A DNA stretch of 64,000 nt, from positions 1 to 64,000 of the forward strand of contig CADAJS010000011.1 of the NCBI GenBank assembly GCA_902788315.1, read 5' to 3'. The notes beneath the pieces are model-generated. The model saw only the letters and a program-made list of their open reading frames with translations, was not told the DNA's origin and ran no database searches. This document shows, piece by piece, positions 8,935 through 16,821 of the stretch. The position numbers and the translations under genes are program-made. The stretch's first letter is position 1; each line of letters begins with the position of its first letter. This stretch comes from an uncultured Bacteroidales bacterium. GTDB lineage: Bacteria > Bacteroidota > Bacteroidia > Bacteroidales > Bacteroidaceae.

Positions 8935-11900
8935 TCACTTAACCATCACCTTACGTCCGTTGATGATGTTCACGCCCTTGACGGCCTTCTCTACCTTCAC
9001 GCCACCGATGGTGTAGATATCGTTGGTATCCTCGGTAGCGATCTGCTCGATGCCAGTCTTCGTCTCGCCCACCTTGAAGTTGGCGCGGCTGTTCGACGGG
9101 GTGGTGGTCACCACATCGTCCTTGTTGGCGATGACGTAGCTGTTCAGCGTCTGGCTCTTATAGGAGCCTACGTAGAGGTTACCGGCATGGTCGAGCACGA
9201 TACCGCTGGGATAGTTGTCCACGGTGCTCACAGCCACCACGGGAGTGAGGCTGATCTGTCCATTGGCCATGGGCACATAGTCAGTAGTGGCAATCACCAC
9301 ACTGTTGGTCACGCCCGGGTTCGGATATGCGAGCATGGTACCGTCGCGGCTGATCCAGATGCCACCGCCGTAGAGCACGCGGGCCTCGTTCGTGTAGTCC
9401 ACCTCGCCGGCTGCGTTCACATGCTTCATCGAGGGACGCTCGGCTGTGGGAGTGCCCACATACGAGATGTACCAGAAGCCGCCGCGCTGGTCGGCTGCGA
9501 TGTTCATGCCGCTGTAGTTGTAGCCCCACTTGCCGTCGTAATCAGCAAACGGAGCAACGGCTGCGCCGTGGAACTGCTTAGCGGTACCCAGCTTATAGGT
9601 GCGCAGGAAGTAGTCGCTCGGGTTGCGCTGGCCATCGCTGCGGCGAGCGTTCCATCCCCAGAGGGTCAGGTCGTCGCCCTTACCGCTGGAGGTGAGGCCG
9701 GCCATGTTGGAAGCCACCTCTTCGCCTTCGAAGAAGATGCTGCCCGTCAGGCTGTCGAGTACGTGCTCGTCGGTGAAGACAGGCGTCCAGGAGTCGAGGT
9801 TCTCGGGATCCACCTCCATGATGGGGCTGTTGCTCACACCACCCATACGACCTACGAACAGACGTCCGTCGGCTGTGAAGTGAACGGTCTTCGGGTCATA
9901 TACGGCATTTTCGCCATACACCTTCAGTCCGGTGCGTCCGTCAGCATACTTGCCCAGGACGAGACCACCGGTGAAGCCAGGTGTGCTGTCAGCAGCCAGG
10001 ATCTGCTCGAACTGCGGGTCGAAGGCATAGATACCGGCGGGCTTGCCGTTGCCGTAGTCGATCATGCCGGCACCCGTACCGCTCTGCTTGGGCTCGGCCA
10101 CGTAGAGTGTACCGAAGGACGGGCTCTCCACGTTGTCGTTGTAAGCCATGCTGCGCACGGCGTTCGACATGTACTGGCCGCTCTCCGTAGGAGCCTTCAC
10201 CTGCGAATTCTCCTTCACGCCGATGGAGGTCACCTCGATGTCGAAGGTGATTTCAGTGCCTGCAGCGCCCAGATTGCTGTTGGCCACTTCTACGGCGTGA
10301 CTGCCCTTGGCCAGGTCGTCGCCGGCCAGTTCCTCGGTATATACCTTGGTCTCGCCTGCATAGAAGTTGATCTTGGCTGCGCGTGCGGGAGAGTTCAGCG
10401 TGTACTTCACGGTCACCTTGTCATTGTCGCTGTTCGTGTCTATGCCGTAAGCATAGGAATTCAGCTCGATGACGGGCTTCTCATTGGTGAACTCGCCGGC
10501 ATAGCGGTAGAGCACGTCGCCCGTGAAGAGTCGGGGCACGGTGTCCGTAGCAAGGTTCTGGAACCAGACGGGATTCTCGCTCGAGGAACCATTCAGGCTC
10601 CATGTGAGCGAACCGCTCTTGAGTGTCTCGGCGTTCACGTTCGTCACGTCGGTCTCAGAGAGCACCGTACCTTCGTCATTGGTCACCAAGGCATAGCATC
10701 CCGATAGGGTGGTGACGTCGCTCGTGCTGTGGCGCACGAAGGCCAGGTCGGCAGCATATCCCTTCACCTTACATACGGCCCACACGTTGGTCAGCGAGCT
10801 CTTGGAGCCGCCCGTCCATCCCGAGATGGCGCCGCTCTCGCTACCACCCAGGATGTCGCCCGTCACGTAGCAGTTGCTAATCTTGAAGGTAGCCGAGCTG
10901 CTCATGTTGCAGCCGATGATACCACCGGCATTCTGAGCCGACGACTCCACGATTCCCTCGTTGCCCACCTGGTCGATGGTCACGGTCACCGTGCCGTTCG
11001 AGCCACCCACGACGCCTACGTAGGCACTACCGTAGATATAGCAGGAGCTGTCGAGGATGAAGTTCTTGATGGTACACGTACCTACGCGTCCGAAGAGTCC
11101 GGCATATTCGCCGCCGTTCACCTTCAGGTTGCTGATGGTATGGCCCTGTCCGTCGAACGTTCCGGTGTAGGACGAACTCGACGTACCGATGCCGACGAAG
11201 TCAACGTTCTTCATGTCAATGTCGTTGCAGAGCACAGCATTCGCTGAAGGAGATATCGAATTGATGTAGGCTGCAAAGTAGGCCATGTTGAACTTGTCCT
11301 TAAGCTGATATACGCCGTTGGCATTCTGCTCGGGTACGTAGGCATAGAGTTTCTCCATGCCAGCCGGGTTGAGTGCTTCCTCGGCGCTGTATACACCGTC
11401 CATGTATCCAGCCTGTAGGTCACCGATCATGTTATAGTACTCCGTAGCCTCGTCGGCAGTGATTTCGCCGGGTACCTCGGGATCCGAGCTGCTGAGCATT
11501 CCGACTACAGACTCGATGAGGTCTGAGGTCTTGTACATCGTGACGTAGGCCATCTTGCACTCGTAGATACGCTGGAAGATGTCGCTGAACTTCTGTACAT
11601 ACTCGTACTTGGCAGCGTTGTCGGCAGCCTCCTGAGCCTCCTGTACGAGAGCGGCCAGCTCGGCCTGCAGGTCGGCGCTGTAGTTGGGCTGTACGGCATA
11701 GTTCTGGTCGATAATCGGCTCATACTCGCTGAGCATCAGGTTGGCGCGCTCCAGCTGCCCGTCCAGTGCCTGCTGGATGGCGGCTCCAGCTGCCTCGGAG
11801 CTGAGTTCACCACAGTAGGTGAGCATCGTATTGGCAAAGCCTACCCAGTCGCTGCCCTTGCCCGAACCCGGGTTCTTGATGCCGACGGTCAGCTCGCCGT

Positions 11901-14900
11901 CCTCGCCCACCTGGGCTACCATATAGACGGGGCTGCGGTCCGAATTGGCAGCGATGGCCATAGAGAGCTGTCCGTGCAGGTAGTAGCCGGTCACGTTGCC
12001 GTCACCGTCCGTCACTGTGAGGTCGGCCGTGGCGCCGGTGATGTTAGCATTCACCTGATCGACGGCTTCCTCAGCCGAAATCGTGGTCTCGATAGCAGCA
12101 GGGAGATAGGTAAGGTTATCGTTCAGGTACATCGAAGCGGTATAGTTGAGCGACTTTGTGTTAATGCTCGAGCTGGCACGCTGCGAAGCGTTCATCTTGA
12201 GCAGATATACGCCCTCCTTCATGTTGTGGAGCGTCTGGTGCATGTCGAACACCTTGTTCCAGGCCTCGGCACCTACCCATGTAGCAGTCTTCTCGGGGTC
12301 GTTGGGATCCTGCAGCGTGGCAGAGGTCTTGCCCGAGCCGAGCACGCCTTCCCAACCCGTGGTGAATGCATCCACGAACTTCGGGTTGGTGAGCAGGCTG
12401 GTAATCTCTGTGCCCTCGATGTAGCCGAACTTCACGGCATTCGTGTACAGCTCGTTCATGAAGGCCATCTCCTGGGCAATTCCCTCAGCCGACAGTATGT
12501 GGTAGTCGATGATGTAATAGTAAGCACCGTTGGGATAGAGCTCATTGGGCTCGTCCTCGCCATCCAGATAGGCTGCCAGTATCTCGCGGTCATCGCCCTG
12601 GAAGGTCTGGTCGTTCTCGAGAATTGTGCGCAGCTCTTGTGCGCGCGCGATATATTTATTGTAGGCATCGGCACTCTTCTGCAGGTTGCTCTTCTGGCCG
12701 CTCATGCTATTGACATAGTCGTAGAGTTCCTTCATCGTGGTACATCCGTCAACGCCCTCGATGGTGGTGCGGTATGCCTCGATGAGCGAATCCTCGGCCA
12801 CGAAGTTCTCACCGTCGATCCAGCTGCTCTCGGTATCCTTGATCTCCTGACGCAGGGTCTGGAACTCAGACTCGTCATCCACGGAACCAAAGAGTCCGCC
12901 GTAGTAATAGACATGTCCGTGTGTGGGGATGGTCACGGGATGGTAGTCCTCGGGCAGGTACTGGTACCAGGTGGGTTCGCCCCACTGATTGCCGTTGAGC
13001 TTGTATGCCAGTTCGCCGCTGACCACCTGGTCCTCGGTAATCTTGGTGGCCTGCGATCCGTCACCGTCAGTGGCATAGCAGTTGGTGAAGGTGGCGCTGC
13101 TGCGACGGGCGAACTTGGTGGCCTCGTCCGTGAAGCCCGTGATGGGGCTGGTGGACCAGCAGTTGGTCACCACAGCGTTGGCACCCAACCAGCCGGAGAG
13201 CATACCGTTCTCCGTGGGTCCGGAGATGGTACCCGTCGAATAGCAGTTCTCGAGCGTGAAGGTCACGCTGCTGCTCATGGAGCATCCCAGGATACCGCCG
13301 GCATTGGCACCGTCCACAGAGGTCACGTCGGCCTCGTTGCCCAGGTTGCGCAGGGTCACGGCGCCTACGATGGGCGACGAGAATCCAATCATGCCCACAT
13401 AGCCGTTACCGATGATGGAGCAGGAGTTGTCGAGCGTAGTATTCTCGATGACTGCAGGTCCGGCGATACCGCCGATGAGGCCCACTCCCTTCACGCCAGG
13501 TTCGTTGATATTCAGGTTGCTGATGATGTGGTGCTGTCCGTCGAAGTGTCCGGTATAGGGGTTAGCCTCGGTACCGATGGAACGGAAGTGGTCGTTCTCG
13601 CCGTTCATGTCGATGTCTGCTGTCAGCAGGGCGTTCAGACCGCCATTGCCTCCCTCGACCACCTTATGGGCAAACCATGCCAGCTGGCGTCCGGTGCCCA
13701 GTTCGTAGAAGCCGTCGGCGTTGGGCTGCAGATAGTCGGGGTCATAGCCGTCGCAGACGGAGCAGAATCCATCGACATACTTATGATCGGGGAGCACGCG
13801 CGGCACCTCGGTGTTCGAGTACGACACGTTGCCAAGCAGCGTGCCGTCGCAGCGATAACCGCCGGAGGGATTGGCATAGACCTGTCCGTGGCCCAGGAAG
13901 GGCAGAGGATATTCGTCGGTGCCCAGTGCCTGGGTCCATTCTATCAGGCTCTGGTCGCCGTTCATGCGGAAGGTGGCCGCGCCGCTGGCCAGGTCGGCAG
14001 CGTCAATCTGGATGACACCCTCGGGCACGGTACCATTGGCATTCACGTAGTAGTTGGGACGACCGGACATACGCAGAGCCGTCGGACGGCGGGCAAAGGT
14101 ATTGTTGTCGCCCTCGGCCAGGTTGAAGGTGGCCGCCACGATACAGTTGTCCACAAAGGTGGGGTTGCTGGCCCAGCCCACGAGTCCACCACAATTGGAG
14201 GTTCCCTCGCCCTGGATGGAGCCGGCAAAGATACAGTTCGTCAGGTGGACCTGCGTATTGGAACGACCCACGAAGCCTCCGTGGGTGCCGTCGCCGGTCA
14301 CGGTGGAGATGATGTCCACGGTGCTGATGACGTTCTCGATCGATGCATTGTTGTCCTGTGCCTGGCCGCAGACGGATGCACCGCCGGTGGCCGATGCGGT
14401 CACCTTACCGTCGATCCACATGTTCCGCACCGTACCGGACAGCTTGGGCGTGATACCCGAGCTCCACGAGTCGGTGACGGGGCCGATGTTGATGGTCAGC
14501 TTGTGGCCCTGTCCGTCCACGATGCCGGCAAACCAGTTGCTGATGTTCAGCCAGTAGCCGTAGTCGCTGTAGTCGATGTCGTTCATGAACTTGCAGCGGA
14601 AGTACTCGTTGTTCAGCGTCTCGGTGTTGGCCAGCCAGAGCATGTCCTCGGCGGTCTTCACCAGGTACCATCCCTCGCTGTCGCGCTCTACGAATTCGTA
14701 GTCGTAGTAGCCCGTGAAGTCGTGGTTGTGCGTGCTCGGACCCTCATAGCGTCGGCTTGTGGTGACACCCTTACAGGTGGAGCAGAATCCGGCTGTCAGC
14801 GTGTGAGCGGTGGGCGTGCCGCCAAGGGGCGAGTTGCTATACGTGGCACCCTCTGTCTCGGTGGTTCCGTCGCAGGCCGTCGGAGCCGAGCAATATACCT

Positions 14901-15783
14901 GGCCGCGGTCGCCGAAGGGCAGGGGATACGGATCCTCGCCGATCTTCTGTGTCCAGATGATCTTGTGCTGGTCGGTGTTCAGCAGGAAGCAGGCCTTGCC
15001 GCTCTTCACATCCTCCTCGGTAATCTGCGTACCGCCTGTGAGGTCGCCGAAGGGGGTCACGTAATACAGACCGTAGCCCTGGCTCACGTAGCTGTTGAAG
15101 TTACGCGATGTCACGGCACTTCCGCTCTGGTTCTCGAACTGGAAGTCGTTAATGTTAAGACAGTTCTGGATGACGGACTTTCCCTCGGACCATCCCACGA
15201 GTCCGCCGCAGTTGATGGTGGCAGCGGTGGTAATGGTCATGGCAGACATACAGTCGGCCACCATACTGTTTGCCTGGGCCACACCCACGATACCTCCGTG
15301 TGTGCCGTCACCGGCAATTCCGCTCATAACGGTCACCGTGGTGGCGCAGCGGCTGATGACACCGCGGTTCCAGCCTGCAATACCTGCAGCGAACTTGAAC
15401 TCAGTGGTGATGGTACCGGTGGTCATCACGCGCGTGATGCGTCCCTGGTAGCCCACGTTCTGGAACAGGGCGCCGCCGTTCTGGGTGGGGAACATGTTCA
15501 ACTTCACCGTGTGGCCCTGGCCGTCGAAGCGTCCGTTGTACCAAGAGGTGGTTCCGTCGGGCATGTCCATGCCGATCATGGTGCTTTCGATGCCGTAGTC
15601 GATGTCGGCCGTCAGCACTGCGCAGGCATAGGTGTCGCCACCGTTCACAAGGTCGGCAAAGGCCTTCAGGTCCTCGGCCGTACCGATCTGATAGACACCG
15701 TCCACCTGGGAGAGTGCCCATGCTGTCGTGCTTGTCACCATCATCATGGCGAGCAAGCATGCGTTCAGTAGTTTTTTACGCAT
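8935..15783 (-). CDS. Giant modular secreted protein with T9SS-type tail (paralogue 2, 2282 aa)
   Basis: Tandem paralogue of the 2240-aa protein with the same order of parts; function unknown. Signal peptide 1-23 (MRKKLLNACLLAMMMVTSTT then AWA). Solenoid modules at about 25-300, 365-640 and 685-970 carry FDGQGH, GDGTHGG and NCGGLVGW signatures. CDG...H...GFCxxC motifs lie at about 295-335 and 645-678. A helical region (985-1130), a jelly-roll-like segment opening NPKFVDAFTTGWEG (1133-1325), a second helical region and a fourth module (1485-1755) follow. An Ig-like domain beginning PVIELNSYAYG (about 1765), a propeller-like region to about 2235 and the tail complete it. The last 28 residues are identical to those of the 2240-aa protein, and 61 bases of DNA there are identical, while the stop codons differ (TGA here, TAA there). 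The start region also matches the paralogue (KKLLN-CLLA). The leader upstream is long. Confidence 0.85.
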   Translation of the reverse strand: MRKKLLNACLLAMMMVTSTTAWALSQVDGVYQIGTAEDLKAFADLVNGGDTYACAVLTADIDYGIESTMIGMDMPDGTTSWYNGRFDGQGHTVKLNMFPTQNGGALFQNVGYQGRITRVMTTGTITTEFKFAAGIAGWNRGVISRCATTVTVMSGIAGDGTHGGIVGVAQANSMVADCMSAMTITTAATINCGGLVGWSEGKSVIQNCLNINDFQFENQSGSAVTSRNFNSYVSQGYGLYYVTPFGDLTGGTQITEEDVKSGKACFLLNTDQHKIIWTQKIGEDPYPLPFGDRGQVYCSAPTACDGTTETEGATYSNSPLGGTPTAHTLTAGFCSTCKGVTTSRRYEGPSTHNHDFTGYYDYEFVERDSEGWYLVKTAEDMLWLANTETLNNEYFRCKFMNDIDYSDYGYWLNISNWFAGIVDGQGHKLTINIGPVTDSWSSGITPKLSGTVRNMWIDGKVTASATGGASVCGQAQDNNASIENVISTVDIISTVTGDGTHGGFVGRSNTQVHLTNCIFAGSIQGEGTSNCGGLVGWASNPTFVDNCIVAATFNLAEGDNNTFARRPTALRMSGRPNYYVNANGTVPEGVIQIDAADLASGAATFRMNGDQSLIEWTQALGTDEYPLPFLGHGQVYANPSGGYRCDGTLLGNVSYSNTEVPRVLPDHKYVDGFCSVCDGYDPDYLQPNADGFYELGTGRQLAWFAHKVVEGGNGGLNALLTADIDMNGENDHFRSIGTEANPYTGHFDGQHHIISNLNINEPGVKGVGLIGGIAGPAVIENTTLDNSCSIIGNGYVGMIGFSSPIVGAVTLRNLGNEADVTSVDGANAGGILGCSMSSSVTFTLENCYSTGTISGPTENGMLSGWLGANAVVTNCWSTSPITGFTDEATKFARRSSATFTNCYATDGDGSQATKITEDQVVSGELAYKLNGNQWGEPTWYQYLPEDYHPVTIPTHGHVYYYGGLFGSVDDESEFQTLRQEIKDTESSWIDGENFVAEDSLIEAYRTTIEGVDGCTTMKELYDYVNSMSGQKSNLQKSADAYNKYIARAQELRTILENDQTFQGDDREILAAYLDGEDEPNELYPNGAYYYIIDYHILSAEGIAQEMAFMNELYTNAVKFGYIEGTEITSLLTNPKFVDAFTTGWEGVLGSGKTSATLQDPNDPEKTATWVGAEAWNKVFDMHQTLHNMKEGVYLLKMNASQRASSSINTKSLNYTASMYLNDNLTYLPAAIETTISAEEAVDQVNANITGATADLTVTDGDGNVTGYYLHGQLSMAIAANSDRSPVYMVAQVGEDGELTVGIKNPGSGKGSDWVGFANTMLTYCGELSSEAAGAAIQQALDGQLERANLMLSEYEPIIDQNYAVQPNYSADLQAELAALVQEAQEAADNAAKYEYVQKFSDIFQRIYECKMAYVTMYKTSDLIESVVGMLSSSDPEVPGEITADEATEYYNMIGDLQAGYMDGVYSAEEALNPAGMEKLYAYVPEQNANGVYQLKDKFNMAYFAAYINSISPSANAVLCNDIDMKNVDFVGIGTSSSSYTGTFDGQGHTISNLKVNGGEYAGLFGRVGTCTIKNFILDSSCYIYGSAYVGVVGGSNGTVTVTIDQVGNEGIVESSAQNAGGIIGCNMSSSATFKISNCYVTGDILGGSESGAISGWTGGSKSSLTNVWAVCKVKGYAADLAFVRHSTSDVTTLSGCYALVTNDEGTVLSETDVTNVNAETLKSGSLTWSLNGSSSENPVWFQNLATDTVPRLFTGDVLYRYAGEFTNEKPVIELNSYAYGIDTNSDNDKVTVKYTLNSPARAAKINFYAGETKVYTEELAGDDLAKGSHAVEVANSNLGAAGTEITFDIEVTSIGVKENSQVKAPTESGQYMSNAVRSMAYNDNVESPSFGTLYVAEPKQSGTGAGMIDYGNGKPAGIYAFDPQFEQILAADSTPGFTGGLVLGKYADGRTGLKVYGENAVYDPKTVHFTADGRLFVGRMGGVSNSPIMEVDPENLDSWTPVFTDEHVLDSLTGSIFFEGEEVASNMAGLTSSGKGDDLTLWGWNARRSDGQRNPSDYFLRTYKLGTAKQFHGAAVAPFADYDGKWGYNYSGMNIAADQRGGFWYISYVGTPTAERPSMKHVNAAGEVDYTNEARVLYGGGIWISRDGTMLAYPNPGVTNSVVIATTDYVPMANGQISLTPVVAVSTVDNYPSGIVLDHAGNLYVGSYKSQTLNSYVIANKDDVVTTTPSNSRANFKVGETKTGIEQIATEDTNDIYTIGGVKVEKAVKGVNIINGRKVMVK

Positions 15784-16111
15784 AAGTTGTTGATTAAGTT
15801 TAATAAAAGTGTGTTAGTACTTCGTTTCGTCAATGTATTCTCTTTGAAAGTTTCTTAAACATGAATCGCTGTCCTCTTCCGTAAGTCTCTCCTGATTGGT
15901 TTGTGCTCTGCGTGCTTCAATCAGTTGTTTCTAACGTTTGTATTATTGTACTTTCCTCGTTCCCGAGTAGTAAAATGTCAGTTGTTGTTAGCTTTCGCGT
16001 GGTCAAAATTACGAATTATTTCTGAATATACCACACTTTTCCGTGAAAAAAAGTTTCTTTTGAGGCATTTTATGTTAAGGAGTATTAAAAAAGTGCCGGC
16101 GCATGTTACTA

Positions 16112-16222
16112 TTCGGCACTATGCGTGACACGCACGGATCCTCACGGCACTCACGCGCGCGAACAATATATATATAGCATGGCTGCCAGGCGGCGGGGCG
16201 CGTTGCCTTACCTCCGGAGCTG
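16112..16222 (+). repeat. Direct repeat, copy X
   Basis: Shares with 16532-16654 the ordered blocks TCGGCAC-ATGCGTGACACGCAC, CCTCACGG, CTCACGCGCGCGAACA, ATATATATAGCATGGCT and CCTTACCTCCGGAGCTG, with small substitutions and one length difference of about 12 bases. No coding potential is apparent. Between the two copies lies the palindrome-array element. Confidence 0.8.
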
Positions 16223-16417
16223 CGCGCTGCGACCCTTTTGATGAACAGAGAGAGACGAGAGGCGACATTTAGGCCATCCATGTGGACATCTTTGCATCAC
16301 GCCATATTGATGACTTCATTGAAGATTCGGGAGTTCCGATTCCGTGGTAGTATCCTGTTCGGACAAGGTGGTTCTTCCGTCCCCCTTTCCGGGCGATGAC
16401 GGCGAGCAGAAAGTATG

Positions 16418-16530
16418 CATTATTTCCCATGACGTGTTCCTGTGGACTTTATCACGTGTGATAAACTCTTTTATCACGTGTGATAAACTTTTTTATCACG
16501 CGTGATAAAGCGCTGCGTGGCACGTTGTGT
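16418..16530 (-). repeat. Palindrome-array repeat element, copy 2
   Basis: Three 18-bp palindromes at 16448-16465, 16470-16487 and 16492-16509 (TTTATCACGTGTGATAAA twice, then TTTATCACGCGTGATAAA), period exactly 22 bp. On the left is the conserved flank ATTATTTCCCATGACGTGTT; on the right GCGCTGCGTGGCACGTTGTG. Inverted relative to copies 1 and 3. Confidence 0.85.
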
Positions 16531-16531
16531 A

Positions 16532-16654
16532 ACTCGGCACCATGCGTGACACGCACAGACCCTCACGGTCCTCACGCGCGCGAACATTAATATATATAGC
16601 ATGGCTCTCGAGCGGCGGAGACGGCGATGGGGCGTGGCCTTACCTCCGGAGCTG
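16532..16654 (+). repeat. Direct repeat, copy Y
   Basis: Second copy of the repeat at 16112-16222. It starts directly after the palindrome-array element, so the array's right flank (TGTAACTCGGCAC) runs into the repeat. The array copy at 56965-57050 shows the same TGTAACTCG before diverging. Confidence 0.8.
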
Positions 16655-16668
16655 TATGCCTCGGCCTT

Positions 16669-16732
16669 TTTTCCCACGTGTGGGAAAACCCGATGCAACG
16701 TGTAGCGCAGCCTTTTCCCACACGTGGGAAAA
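16669..16732. repeat. TTTTCCCAC palindrome pair, copy A
   Basis: TTTTCCCACGTGTGGGAAAA (16669-16688) and TTTTCCCACACGTGGGAAAA (16713-16732), starts 44 bp apart, separated by a spacer containing CGATGCAACGTGTAGCGCAG. The same design is found at 35854-35917 and 56440-56503. It lies about 90 bases past the stop of the MBOAT gene. It could fold in RNA but has no T-run of its own beyond the stem. Confidence 0.85.
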
Positions 16733-16821
16733 AAGGGGACGGAGTGCGGCGCCTGACAGCAGCTTCCGGACCTCGAGGGCGCGGCGACGTATTTCGGGTT
16801 GAATATGGAGGAGTGGCGGCC

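Larger units (their letters stand above)
15784..16821. other. Gene-free, repeat-rich 1.04-kb region
   Basis: No convincing gene. The first 300 bases are A/T-rich leader of the 2282-aa gene; a TAATTTTG box on the minus strand at 16004-16011 could be its -7 element. The rest holds two roughly 115-bp direct repeats (16112-16222 and 16532-16654), an inverted palindrome-array element (16418-16530) and a pair of TTTTCCCAC palindromes (16669-16732). About 16230-16415 shows nothing I recognise. Confidence 0.7.

Noticed and set aside
15901..16128. 75-codon plus-strand frame upstream of the 2282-aa gene
   Set aside because: Lies in A/T-rich leader DNA, with no family or neighbour support.
16418..16530. 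CRISPR-like array
   Set aside because: The repeated units are palindromes with only 4-base gaps, not spacers of 30 or more bases, and no cas genes are present.
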